A stretch of DNA of 64,000 nucleotides from Vandiemenella viatica (taxonomy: Eukaryota; Arthropoda; Insecta; Orthoptera; Morabidae): NCBI GenBank assembly GCA_031002005.1, contig JARYHS010008074.1, forward strand, positions 351,874,932 to 351,938,931, in the 5' to 3' direction. The notes under the pieces are model-generated. The model was not told the origin of the DNA, made no database searches, and was given only the letters and a program-made list of their open reading frames with translations. Positions 10,846 to 22,074 of this stretch are shown here, piece after piece; the first letter of the stretch is position 1; each line of letters begins with the position of its first letter. The position numbers and the translations under genes were made by a program.

Positions 10846-11600
10846 TTACGGGCGCTCCCTCAGGCTCGGTCCTCTGCCTTGTATTTCCCTTAGTTGGCCG
10901 GCAGAGGTCGCGCTAAACCTAGCGAGCCCAGACAGCGTTTGCTCGACTCTAGTTCCCATGATCGGAAAGAGCCAGTATCTCGGTCTAGCCTGAGATAGGA
11001 GGTTAAGTGTGTCTACTAGCAGTCCTCGAAGATAATTCCTACACTGAAAGGATTCAGTTGACAAAAATTGATGATTTTCAATAGAACTAGAACTAAAATG
11101 TTAAAAACCCTGATTTAAATTATAAAAATCTCCGCAGTCTATATGAGGAGAACGCATATGATTCGCTTAACACTGATTTGTCCTTCCAGCACCGTATCAC
11201 CCTTTTGAAGCTAATTTATTAAAGAGCTTATCTTCAAGATTTAGAATAATGAGCTCGAACTGTGATGCGGTCAGAAAATTGTTAGTGATCTGCTTTGTTC
11301 GTATGAGTACACTCCGTGAAACTAATTACATGTTAAAATGTTGGACCAGTCATGATAAAGGCTGAATACGACGCAAGTAGATATTCCGTCAGCAGGTCGC
11401 AAGACCACAAGAAAATACTTTTATCCTCTAAAAGAAATACGTACTGTAAACTAAGTATATATGCTGTACAGTCAGCTTCATTCATTTAGTAACTTCATCC
11501 ATTCTGGGTAAACCAACAGTGAACAGCGACAGTTGCATTTTTCAAAGAAATTTTCTTGGTCATGTTAAATTTTCCACCAGACCATCGGAACATTGTCGCA
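10846..11600. other. Lipase intron 3 sequence, copy A
   Basis: This non-coding stretch is conserved in order with 42870-43650 in copy B. The part at about 10840-11000 (GGCGCTCCCTCAGGCTCGG and following) is more GC-rich and better conserved between the copies than its neighbours. It may be an old interspersed repeat. No coding feature was recognised. Confidence 0.4.
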
Positions 11601-11634
11601 GACCGTAGTTTCACTTGTCCTTGGAGAAAGTGAA

Positions 11635-11835
11635 TCTCACCCTTTCTCAGCTGTGTATACCGGATATGCGGGTTCGATTCCCGGTCAAGCCGTGTTTATT
11701 GGTTTTTCCAAGGTTTCCTTAAACGACTCTAAGGAATATCGGGAAGATTTCTTCAAAAGGTCATGGCCCAGTTCGATCCCGTTCCTTGCCCGTTTCCTCC
11801 CTACGCTCTTATTTCCTCAATGTTCACTATCCTTA
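11635..11835 (+). repeat. Diverged tRNA-derived SINE (copy A)
   Basis: The B-box sequence GCGGGTTCGATTCCCGGTCA is followed by a body with GGTTTTTCCAAGGTTTCCTT and a tail region AAAGGTCATGGCCCAGTTC that parallels the family-1 organisation but differs in detail. The same insertion is present at 43680-43875 in copy B, so it predates the duplication. Confidence 0.7.
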
Positions 11836-12427
11836 AAGACCAAATCAAAAAATGTATGTATTATGCAGAGTGGAGAGGATATTTTGTAAGCTTAACCGAT
11901 TCCACGATTATTTTTGTTGCTAGATAAAAAGTAGGAGATATTAGATCGTTTAAACTCTGTAAATTGTATATCGGGTTCAGCAGTGAGCTGCGAATGATTA
12001 ATGAACATATTTTTACTTCAAAAAAAATTATGCGAATCTTTTAACTAGAAATGAGTGGCAAGTATACATCTGTTCCGTTACGTTTTTTTCAAAACCACAT
12101 TTCGTTATTCCTGCATTAGACATTACTGATGATCAATCGTCCATCGTAAATCGCATTGTGGTAAATGCTACGGTTGACTTGAAACGGTATCAACAACGAA
12201 AAAAGTTGTTTCGAAAAATGTATTCAATCAGTAATTAATAATTTAAAAAAATTAATCATCATTTCACCATGTTAAGTGCATATTTCGTTCAAGTAAACAA
12301 GTCCCAGGCCGAAATGAATATCTTATAGCCATTGACTCAGGAGTTTTTCGTATATAAAAATGGTAAATTATTAGAAGCGAAAAGTAAAAATGCTAATAGT
12401 TTTTCTCCCGATGATCATTCGACTCAC
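11836..12427. other. Lipase intron 3, proximal part, copy A
   Basis: This AT-rich non-coding sequence lies directly downstream (minus strand) of exon 3. It is alignable to about 43876-44432 with several small deletions in copy B. No coding or RNA feature was recognised. Confidence 0.4.
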
Positions 12428-12542
12428 CTGAAATTCCAGAATTCGACGGAGTTAGGATCCAGAGTGGTATGGTTTCTCGAATAGACATTGCCTCGGGAAT
12501 TTCCCAGCCACACGTCATATCCAGCCTCGACGAGAATAGGAG
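12428..12542 (-). CDS. Acid lipase, exon 3 (copy A)
   Basis: This 115-base exon is bounded on the minus strand by an acceptor TGCTGTTGCAG and a strong donor CAG|GTGAGTC. It enters one base into a codon and leaves after two. That fits exon 2 (21318-21495) upstream and the exon type found at 39849-40135 downstream. The product reads [15 protein letters not shown], then [12 protein letters not shown] and VEFWNF. In neutral and acid lipases (gastric, lysosomal and insect lipases) this is the segment after the oxyanion HGLL motif, carrying the conserved Trp-Leu-Gly-Asn and Arg-Gly-Asn. Only about three bases differ from the copy B exon over its length, although the surrounding intron is clearly more diverged. 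No exon 4 was found to its left, where the LINE and SINE lie. Confidence 0.85.
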
Positions 12543-13386
12543 CTGCAACAGCAGGGACTCTTCTAAACTGAAACAACGTCTCTTTCTGTTTCAAAGCAAG
12601 GGAAAAAAAATAAGTACTCTACCGGCCACAGTAGCTCAGTGGCACCCTGGACCGAGATGGTACAGCACACAGGATCTGACACGAGCTGTGCAGTCATCAA
12701 GCCGAATGCCGGGACGGTTCCCATTCTCCGCTCCATAAGAGACACATTTAACAAATGTACAATTATCACACATAGAACATAGTTTCACATTTCGCAGACA
12801 GATGGCAAAACTTCACTGCCTCCATTAGTGCGTAGTACGACCTGACAGGAGGTATAAAACTCTTGGTGTCAACACGAGCATGCGCCCATAAAATAAGACT
12901 ACATATTGGACCATGCCAATCATGAGTCAAAGGCAGTAATTCATCTTCAGATTGCAATACGAGTAAACGTTGTCAGTGTTGCGGTAATAATTGTTGTTCA
13001 ACCTTGAATTACTCCGTCAATAGTAGATGCCAAGTATAAAAGTACCTGACATGATTAAAACAAGCGCAATTTATATTAAGAACTAAAAAATGCAGAAAAT
13101 TCTTAAACGAGGAATTCAATTACAGATATCGTGAAAATCAAACCGATCAGTATTAAACTCAGCAAGAAAATAAGCTCAATAAATCTCCATGACTCTAGTT
13201 ACGTTTGATAACTATCAGAGTGAGTTGAATACGATATAAACATAATAAAATGAAAATGAGAAAAATAATTTCCACTGCTAAAGGCATAAGAAACATTAAA
13301 CATAAGTAAGTTACGAACTTCTACTATGTTCCAACTTACACTTTCCGTTTCATTTCTGACTTTTGTTACAACTAGAACAGGTAGAC
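12543..13386. other. Lipase intron 2 segment with a SINE-like insert, copy A
   Basis: At about 12628-12740 there is a tRNA-SINE-like sequence (GTAGCTCAGTGGCACCCTGG, later AATGCCGGGACGGTTCCCAT). Copy B holds a longer version at 44628-44775. The remainder is AT-rich non-coding sequence matching 44776-45430 in copy B. Confidence 0.5.
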
Positions 13387-13707
13387 TGTGACACAACAGA
13401 ATAATTTCATAAGAAAATCATATTTTTGTGAAATGAAATTAAACAAAAATGAGATATTTACTCCTTTAGCAAGGAAATGTAAGTTGCCATGGCAATAAGA
13501 AAAATCAAGAGATAGCTAGAGGTTTAGCGACGTACAGGCCGAACAGTTGCTTTGTTACCAGTTCACTGCTTAAGAACTTTGCATACTTCGGATACTTTAA
13601 GACCGATGTAGTTCCTAGAAGAATAAGAATTGGGAACAATAAATGTTAATCTGTTAAAAGCGTAGAACTGAGTATATTTTAATAATTATAACGTCAGGAG
13701 CGCGACA

Positions 13708-13717
13708 TGGCGACGTG
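13708..13717 (+). promoter_or_regulatory. Candidate tRNA primer-binding site of the copy A gypsy element
   Basis: TGGCGACGTG follows directly after a CA dinucleotide. It resembles the TGGCGAC-type sites complementary to a tRNA 3' end in insect gypsy elements, and it matches the first seven bases of the site in the second gypsy element (ending at 38202). It is short and degenerate. Confidence 0.4.
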
Positions 13718-14361
13718 TAGATGACTCGGCAGTGAAAAAAGTGTATCAACAACAGCAACTTGGCTACGGAAGGAAAAGCATTTAACAGTTACGACAAAGA
13801 TTCGACAACGCCGCGAGAAGAATCGCTGGAATTTACGACGACGAGAACGACTGATATAATTATTTTCATCTCTGGCTGTTGAAGCATATCTACGACGAAC
13901 ATCTGGTCGCGGATAACAGACACGACGAAGCCACAGTCTTTGGAGTAAACATCTGTCTGCGGTCGACGAGATTTGTTCACGAATCTTTCGTTTAAGTTAA
14001 GTATATGTTTATGAGGCGTTACCAGTGGAGCGTCCTGACGTAAATGACTATAAAATACCTTCCAAGAGTGAAGCTTTGTAGTTAATTTCATGGTTTCATT
14101 TTGAAGTCGGAATATTTACGAACTTTGGAGTTGAATAGAACTTGTTAAATCATTTCATTTTTTGCTCTTTTGGTATGTTTTGATTATACTGAACACTCGC
14201 GTGCCTTATTCAAACGGTACTATTTATCAAATAGTGGGTAACTCTCTGACTTTCTTCTTGTAATCTTCCTGTTGTAATTACGAGAATTACTTATTTATTT
14301 TTTCGCAGCAACTTTTCTCAGTTCCTGAATATTAATCTACCTGTCTCTCTGGTTTTTCAAC

Positions 14362-16117
14362 ATGGAGAGAGGATTAACTGGTGAATTATCGCCGGTAAAA
14401 GAGGTTAACTCACATACAGAATCCAATCTTACTACTAACACAATGTCAGATATAAACCTTCCCACCAACAGTATTATACTGAATAGCCCGGATAGGGATT
14501 CTTTGAACGTGACTCAATTTTCTACATCCACTCCTGGAGAAGATTTTCTGGGGTTTTCTGGTCAATCTCAGCCAAATGAAAGGCTTGAACAAACACCCTG
14601 TACCAGCACACATACCAACCAAACCTTCCACAGATGAGCTCCTTGTCCTATTGATTTCAAAAAATGGATAGTTGCAATGCACAAATAAAGGACCAAACTT
14701 CAAAAACTAGATAGTCAAAATGCACAGATTTTGGAATTCAAAGAGAGTCAAAATGCACAGATTTTGGAATTAAAAGAGAGTCAAAATGCAAAGATTTTTG
14801 AGTTACAAAACACCTTTGAAAAACAATTAGGTAATAAATTATCCCAATCTCAGGTTATCATGCAAGAAATAAACAAGAAGTTAGATTACTTTGAGGAAAA
14901 AATAAATCAACAATCATACACCCTCTCACAGAGTATTAAGGGTGTAGAAGCTAAATGGTCTCAAAACATTTCCACCCTTGATGACAAAGTTACTACCCAC
15001 ATTTCCCTGTGTGATAATGTCCACTCACAACTAGAACAGGAAATGAATTCAGGTTTACAGAAAGTCTGTAGGACATACGATGAACAAATTAGGAATGTCA
15101 GGAGACTTTGCAAACTGCGAACCCGAGAAATTAAATCTGAATTTCACAGTTTGCAAACTGAAATAACCGTTACAGTACAAGACATAGGAGCAGAAGTGAA
15201 CAAATTAACACAGATTACACATACCCAAGGCACTGCAGTACAGAGATAAAGAATAAGCTTGATTCAATTCAAAACCATAATATTTCCATTTCACAAGAAA
15301 AAATAATTTTAGCAGCTCCAGAAAGATTTTATGTATCAACTTTTAATGGTACTAGTGAAGTACATCCAGTTAGTTTCATTAACAGTTTTGAGGTATACTC
15401 CTCCTTTAACTGCATGAATGATAGGGAAAAAATAAATTGTGTTTATCAACACCTTAGGGGAACAGCAAAAGCATGGGGAGAAAAACAAATCATAGCCTGT
15501 TCTACATATGACGAGCTCAAGGACAATTTCTTGCATAACTTTTGGTCTACAGACAGACAATATGATGTCAGACGCAGCTTAAGCACGGGTTTCAGGTATC
15601 AAGCACATAAAGAGACTTTACAAGAATTTTTTGCACGAGAAGCTTCGAAGAGCTACCATTTAACTATTCCTGTATCTGAAACCGAAATAGTCAGAGACAT
15701 TGTCAGCAGAATGCCCAAGTGGGTGAGAACAGAATTCACACTCAACAACATTAGAACAGTCAAAGATGCTGAAACACTATTGTATAGGTTGGATATTGTA
15801 CAACAGGATAGAGACCCAGAAGACTGCCACATGGACCAGACAAATCTACGCCATTCACAAAACATACATTCAATATGCAACAACAACAACCATTCAATTT
15901 TCAAAGAAATGCTCAAAGATATGTGTCTGACTACCAAGATTGTACAAATCAAGCACAATCAAGGAGACAGGAACCTAATATACGATACATTAGCAGGGGA
16001 AAAGGTGGTAAAAGGAACAATAGGAACTACCAAAACAAACAAACATTTCCTCAGCCTGATAGGTCACCTTCTCCTGGTACTAGTAGCCAGATAGACAATG
16101 TACAACAAAAAAACTGA
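14362..16117 (+). pseudogene. Gag-like region of the copy A gypsy element
   Basis: The open frames lie in sequence at 14362-14637, 14731-15249, 15336-16094 and 15875-16117, separated by stops and frameshifts. The second frame is a long coiled coil that starts with a repeated heptad-like word (LELKESQNAKIFEL). The corresponding DNA shows three near-identical units of about 30 bases at 14708-14805. The third frame has the retrotransposon gag core pattern (FYVSTFNGTSEVHPVSFINS, then LRGTAKAWGE). The last frame ends in a basic, Gln/Asn-rich tail instead of a CCHC zinc knuckle. Absence of a zinc knuckle is unusual but known in some gypsy groups. The product would package the element RNA; the breaks make it non-functional. 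Confidence 0.75.
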
Positions 16118-16226
16118 TATCTGCTGATGTGATGGTCCGCACTGAGGCAGATAAGAGCACAGGACCTAATACATTGTACAATAATAGATAGTATTTATCA
16201 AAATAACCCCAGAGAAGACCTCCTAC

Positions 16227-16699
16227 ATGAAGACCCATTGCCTACTAGGCCTTTTAGTGCGTATCCCCGTTATTGCTGTTCTCATTCGTGAACAAATTAT
16301 TGAAGTATTATTGGACACAGGGGCAGAAATTTCATGTGTTTCGAATCATTGTTCCATGATTTGGACCCATCAGGGGAAAATATACCATCCTTACCAGTTA
16401 CTGGAATGACTGCTATCACAGCCACTGGTGGGAAAAGTAAATTAATCAGATTACAAGCATTATTAGAAGCAACTATTCAAAGCTTACATTTTGAAGTAGA
16501 AGTATTTGTAGTACCTGGATTAACTCCGGACTGCATTTTTGGCATTGATTGGCTACATTCTGTAAAGGCGATATTAGATTGTGGGCATGGATCTGTGAAA
16601 TTTCAAGTAGGGGGTAAATGGATTACAACTACCACTAAACAAATCTGGAGAGAAACAACGACAGAATCAATTAAGGTTTCATACGAGAAGAAGGAGTAG
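16227..16699 (+). pseudogene. Aspartic protease region of the copy A gypsy element
   Basis: The catalytic motif LLDTGAEISCVS lies at about 16308-16344 and is followed, after a one-base frame change near 16340-16400, by FVVPGLTPDCIFGIDWLHS, the second conserved block of retropepsins. The shift separates the two halves, so no intact protease is encoded. In an active element it would cleave the Gag-Pol polyprotein. Confidence 0.75.
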
Positions 16700-16745
16700 G
16701 AAGAGGAATTGAAGTAAACTATTATAAGAAGTTGGTTAAATTTTT

Positions 16746-17875
16746 ATGGCTACAATTAAGAGCACAACCTACCATAGTAAATGGGAAAAAATAGTGGAAA
16801 AGGTCGACACTAAATATCAAAGTGACTTAATGAGAATTGGGGAAGAATTTGCAGAGGTGTTTTCTGATAAGCCTGGTCTCATTCACAACTATGAATGTAA
16901 TTTTACCGTAAACTGCACCTCACCTTTCTTTATAAAACCCTACCCAGTCCCAATGGCTAAAAGAGATCAAGTTGACGAAGAAATTAACAAAATGTTGAAA
17001 TGGGGAATAATAGAAAGATCCAACAGCCCATTTAATAACCCTCTTGTTGTTGTAACAAAAGCAGATCAATCAGTCCGGTTAGTTTTGGATGCCAGAGCGC
17101 TCAATAAAGTATTAGTCACCGAGAGGGACCACCCTCCACCAATTCATGAAATTCTACACCATTTTCATGGTAAAAAATTCCTTTCATCCATTGATCTCAC
17201 ATCTTCGTATTGGCAAGTAAAGATTGCAAATGATTCTAGGAAATATACCGCTTTTCTTTATCAAGGTAGATCGTACCATTTTAAGGTCTTGCCATTTGGA
17301 TTAAACAATGCTGTTGCCAATTTCATCAGAGCACTAGACATGTTTTAGGGCCAGAATTGTTGAAGAAAGTATATGTCTACGTTGACGATATCCTGATTGC
17401 AACTGATACCATCGAAGAACATTGGGAAATATTAAGACAAGTATTATCAGCATTACATAAAGGTGGAATGACTGTCAAATTAAAAAAATGTGTATTCTTA
17501 ACAGACAAATTAGAATTCTTGGGACACACAATAACTCCTACGGGAATTGCTCCTAGTGAAGATAAACTCCGGGCCATTCGGGATTTCCCAATACCACAAA
17601 ATAAAAAACAGTTACAGAGTTTTCTTGGATTATGTAACTATTATAGGGATTATGTGAAGGGTCAGATCCTCAATAGCCCACATTTTGAGAAATTAAAGAA
17701 ACAAAATTCTGTATGGAAGTGGACTCAGGAGTGCACAGATGACTTTATGCAAGTGAAAAATGAACTGTTGCAACACACGGTATTACACCCACCAGATTGG
17801 AGCTTGGATATTTGTGTATCTACAGATTGTTGTGAATATGGACTTGGGGCGGAAATTTTCCAAGAGTTATGTTAA
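16746..17875 (+). pseudogene. Reverse transcriptase region of the copy A gypsy element
   Basis: The first open frame (16746-17348) has the fingers and palm motifs WGIIERSNSPFNNPLVVV, LVLDARALNK and FLSSIDLTSSYWQVKI. The second (17357-17875) has the catalytic YVDDILIATD, then LGHTITPTGI and the start of RNase H with STDCCEYGLGAEIF. A one-base deletion near 17338-17350 breaks the frame just before the YVDD box, and a further shift near 17875 separates RNase H from its remainder. Similarity is to Ty3/gypsy reverse transcriptases. Confidence 0.85.
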
Positions 17876-19494
17876 ATGATCAGGTTGAAAAGAAATCCAT
17901 TGCCTTTGCCAGTAGATTATTAAGCAGTGCTGAACGTAATTATTGCATTACACAACGTGAAGCACTGGCTATCATTTGGGTGTTCCAAAAATTCCGCTAT
18001 TTGTTGCTGGGAAGGAAAATTATAGTGTATACCGACCATAAGGCCCTTTCTTTTCTGGGCAAGTGCAGATTAGTACATGGTCGATTAACCAGGTGGGCAC
18101 TCCTATTGCAGGAATTCCAGTATGAAATTAGATACATTAAAGGAAAGAACAACATTGTTGCAGATGCATTATCCCGATTGCCGGTAGGGATGGAGGATAA
18201 ACATAACTCTGGTGTTTCCCTTCAACAACCAAAACTTCTTTATTTAAGACGAGTCCAGGGTGAAAAGGAAGTCGCTACTTGTTTAAAAAACATGAAGCAA
18301 GAGCAATATGAAGACCCTGTAATAAAGGAGGTAATAAGTAAGTTGTGTACAAAGGATGCTCCTACCAAGTTATTAAATTATTATTGTATAGAAGGTGGAA
18401 TTCTATTTAGGAAAAACAATGAAGAAAGAGAAGATTGGAAATTATGGATTCCGGAGAAATGGATTGAAATTTTTGTCACTTATCATCACTTAAGTTATGG
18501 ACACTTTGGAGTAACTAAATGTTACAAAATAATATGTGAGAGTTTCTATTTCCCCAACATGTATAGAAGAATAAGAGATATTATCGCTTCTTGCATTTTG
18601 TGCCAAAGAACGAAGTCGGACAATAAGAAAAGAGCAGGAGAAATGCAAAGTATTATACCTAATAAACCACATGAAATGATATCTATAGATATTTATGGAC
18701 CTTTACCAATGTCAAGGGGTGGAGTTACTCAAATTTGTGTTCTGCTGGATGTATTCACTAAGTACGTTAAACTTTATCCCATTAAACGAGCCACAGCCAA
18801 AACCATTTGTACAAAAATCATCAGTGATTACATTCCCAAAATTGGTAAACCGCTTAAAGTGCTTACAGACAATGGACCTCAATTTTCAGGTAAGGTTTGG
18901 ACACAATGCATGAAACAATTAAATATTGAAATGTTAAAAACCTCTTTTTACCATCCCCAGGGGAACGTTGTAGAACGTGTCATGAAAGAACTAGGCAGAT
19001 GGTTTCGAACCTATTGTAACACTAGTCACCAAAGCTGGGCGTTGGAAATAAACAATATTGAAGATGTATTAAATAGTATCCCGCATGAATCCACTTCATT
19101 TTGTCCGTATGAGTTGATGTTCCTTAAGAAACCACCTCGAATGGTGGATGAATACATTAGGTTTCCACCGAACCAATCTAATTATGTAGATAAACTCAAA
19201 ATCGCACTAGATGAACTCCATAAACATGCAAAAAGGAGAAGAGAAAGACAAAGTAATCTTAAACCTATGGTGTATGATGTTGGTCAGTTAGTTTTAGTAC
19301 AAACACATTTTAAATCCTCTGCTGTTGACAAGGAAATAAAAAAATTTCATTTTTTGTATGAAGGCCCATATGAGATTTTTAATAGAACCAATTTTAATTC
19401 GTATACCTTAATTGTCCCAGGTAGTAAGACATTGAAAGGCAACTATCATGTTACTGCACTTAAGCCTTTTAAGGAAATGAAGCATGTCCAATAG
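17869..19494 (+). pseudogene. RNase H and integrase region of the copy A gypsy element
   Basis: This is the longest intact frame of the element (541 codons). It continues RNase H (EALAIIWVFQKFRYLLLGR, VYTDHKALSFL), then has the integrase HHCC zinc-binding region (YHHLSYGHFGVTKCY ... CILCQRTKSD). The catalytic core is carried by SIDIYGPLPMSRGG, LTDNGPQF and YHPQGNVVERVM, which supply the D,D-35-E residues. A basic C-terminal part follows and ends at 19494. It depends on upstream frames for translation and so is only a fragment of the polyprotein. Confidence 0.85.
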
Positions 19495-19780
19495 TTTAAT
19501 GCTATAAAAAATAATTTTTTGGTCCAGGTACCTTTTTCCTTATGGAGTAACTACTTCCAAATAGTTAATCTGTTTTCACAAACGTACACAAATGTGGTTG
19601 AAACAGACAGTAGAAATTGTTATATTCATGGGAAAATGATTAATAATTTTTATTTTTGCCCAAAAAGGATTGCCTGATCAATAGTTTAAAAGAAATGAAA
19701 CTACTTAGATCAGAAAGTGTAGCTTTGACTTGGAAAGATGTAGTCAGTTACATTTTATTTTGATGTCATGGTAATGTGAT

Positions 19781-19905
19781 GTTAAGCTAGAATGCTGTAT
19801 GTATGTATATTTACATTAATAGATATATCAAGACAATACCGCGACAGGACTTGCATTTGTGTGGTGTTAAGCTAGAATGCTGTATGTATATATGTTTTCA
19901 TTAAG
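19781..19905 (+). repeat. Short direct repeat in the 3' region of the gypsy element
   Basis: GTTAAGCTAGAATGCTGTAT occurs at 19781 and again at 19865, followed in both by an ATGTAT-rich stretch and ATTAA(T/G)AGA. The 84-base spacing could reflect a duplicated U3 or regulatory unit of a decayed LTR, though this is not established. Confidence 0.6.
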
Positions 19906-20040
19906 AGAATACATGGGTTTTTTAGTTCATTTCTGTATATTGTTAGTATTAAGAAGAGTTTTGTAAAATGTTTTGTAAAACAATTCTAATAGGAACAGAG
20001 GAAAGAGTATCGCTGGATGCAAGGTTATTCTTATAAGTTT

Positions 20041-20067
20041 ACCATGTCTTTTAAGCAAAGACATGGT
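20041..20067. repeat. Perfect inverted repeat at the right junction of the gypsy insert
   Basis: ACCATGTCTTT (20041-20051) and AAAGACATGGT (20057-20067) are perfect reverse complements around a five-base loop. The right arm spans the point where sequence shared with copy B resumes. There is no U tract, and the meaning is unknown. Confidence 0.8.
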
Positions 20068-21317
20068 GAACTACAGGAATTTTTTGAAAAGGTGGAGCTA
20101 ACAAACAAGCGTAATTTATCCCATCTATATTTTCATTTTTGGACTGAAAAATAGGAAAATTCTGGACGCATAATTCATGAAACTATTGTAACAGTCATTA
20201 TAGGCTCAAATCAAAATACGAGTATTCCTATAATTAGCCCTAACCATAATGTAGTGGACATTATTGTGTGGTGCTGGAAACATGTGCTGATGTTAATGTG
20301 AGTTAATTAGGTTAAGGTGGCATGAGAGGAGCGGATTGCGCATCCAGTAAAATCCCTGTCACCATATTGTTACGACGACACGAGCCAGTATATGTAAAAT
20401 GTTGAAAAAATATCACTCGAAAATGAGAATCTTAAACAGTTACATAGAAAAGTATTCATGTCAATCAAATAAAGAGAAAGAGGTCACAAGACAATTTAAT
20501 TGGCGTTAGGATAATTCGTATGATTCTTCTTAGGCTGAAAGTGGCTTATCTTCAGAAGCTGTCGTCAAATATCAAATGGTTTCGAAAATTTGTATAATAT
20601 TGTATTCCAAAAGGTATCGTGTTTAGAATAACCTTCGCTTGTCAGACAAACATAATGTTGGCGAGAGATCCGTTTCGCGTAGAGATGAAAAAGTAAAATA
20701 TTGTTTCATAATTTAACTTTTCATAAATGCAGAATTATTTAGTTCTGGGATCTGAAGTAGCAAATATTGATACAGCCGATGTGATTATGGTATACCAGCA
20801 AAATATAGTAGAGTGTAGTTTACTAATAACAGCATAGAACAGTTCAGTGCACAAGATGAAAGCACGTGTGAAATAACTACATGTGAATAGACCTATTTTC
20901 TTTTTTTTTTTTAAAAATGTGAATATACGAATTATTATTATTTTTTTACTCGGCAATGTCGGGGTCATTAGAGGCGGGAAAGGACTGGGTCGAGGAACGG
21001 GAAGAAGTTCAGCCATGGACTTCTTAAGAAGCCATCTCGTCATTCACCTGGATTGACTTGGGGCTAACGATGGAATCTCAAATCCGGAATTCCGAACGGG
21101 GAACCGAACACGCGTCCTTCCTAATGCGAAGCCAGAGCGTTACCTCTCACTAATAATAATGCTCAGTGGGAATACTTGATGGAAATCTTTCTAAACAGTT
21201 ACCCTGGGAACGAAATGAGCCGAACACAGAGCTGCTTTTGCTTTACATCACTGGTTGCGCTGTACAGTTTTAACTGCGTTGTTTTTCACCTTTTGGATCG
21301 GTGGCGGTTTTACATAC
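20064..21317. other. Lipase intron 2 remainder with a family-1 SINE, copy A
   Basis: Sequence shared with copy B (about 45435-46586) resumes here. A minus-strand family-1 SINE lies at about 20937-21160, with the plus strand reading GGTCATTAGAGGCGGGAAAG and ending near GCCAGAGCGTTACC. The same SINE is at 46275-46490. The rest is AT-rich and shows no coding feature. Confidence 0.65.
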
Positions 21318-21495
21318 CTAGAGAGTGTTCTTTCCCGAGCAGCAGCCAGTCGTCGGACGATGAGAGCAGGCCGTGCTGGAGCAGGACTGGCGGACCCTCG
21401 CCCCCCACCATGCGGAAAATCCTCAGGACGTAGCCGTCCTCAGTGGTCACCACGTGCTCCTCCACCTGGTAGCCGCTCCGAGCGGCCAGGCCACG
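21318..21495 (-). CDS. Acid lipase, exon 2 (copy A)
   Basis: This 178-base exon is bounded by an acceptor TTGCTGCAG and a donor CTAG|GTATGT on the minus strand. It starts in phase 0 and ends with one base of the next codon, matching exon 1 (ending 29158) and exon 3 (starting 12542). It encodes GYQVEEHVVTTEDGYVLRIF followed by GPPVLLQHGLLSSSDDWLLL. The first block is the N-terminal signature of the acid/neutral lipase family. HGLL is the strand that supplies the oxyanion hole of the alpha/beta-hydrolase fold. The protein differs from its copy B counterpart at only a few conservative positions. The enzyme would hydrolyse ester bonds of triglycerides or sterol esters, probably secreted or lysosomal as in insect gut lipases. 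Confidence 0.9.
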
Positions 21496-22074
21496 CTGCA
21501 GCAACGCAGACACAACCACACCCTTTACCTCATTTAATCTTTATAAGTTCCGCTAACAAGACATAGCCCCAACTAATATTTCAATTCACAACACCACCTT
21601 CAGACACTCCTCTCTCATTCACGATACAAACAACACTATATACTGAACACGCGCACCATCAACAATCATATACACCAGCGATTCTCAAACAGTGGTCCGC
21701 GAAAATCTTTTACGTGGTCGGCAGGAATAATATTATAAAATTTAGATGCCGTACTGTATAAAGCTGTAAGCGAGTGAAAACTATTAGATTAACTTTTTAA
21801 AAGCTACGAATATTCAATGACGGGGGAAAATCTGGCATTTCCAGATATGGATAGAACAGCATTGTTCCTACAATAGTCTATTCATTCCAATTAGCATAAA
21901 AAAGAACACCGTTCGTCTAAGGAACAAGTAAATGGTCGTTATCCAGTTGTTGTATAGTAGATGTAAAGTACTGCGGTTCATGGCACTGTGGATTTGCTAA
22001 CATAAGAGTGGTGAGGTAAAAAATAAATAAAAGATGTTGGATCTAGTGTAAATTATTTTATTTTGTGTATGTAG

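Larger units (their letters stand above)
13387..20063 (+). mobile_element. Ty3/gypsy-type retroelement inserted in copy A only
   Basis: Copy B runs without interruption across the equivalent point (about 45420-45440), so roughly 6.7 kb was inserted here. The insert begins TGTGACAC and ends AAAGACA before flanking sequence resumes, giving TG...CA termini. Internally it has gag, protease, reverse transcriptase, RNase H and integrase in gypsy order on the plus strand. A candidate primer-binding site TGGCGACGTG starts at 13708, which would make 13387-13707 the 5' LTR. No matching 3' LTR copy could be found by eye at 19500-20063, and the target duplication is not clear. The coding region has several frameshifts and stops, so the element is inactive. 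Confidence 0.85.
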
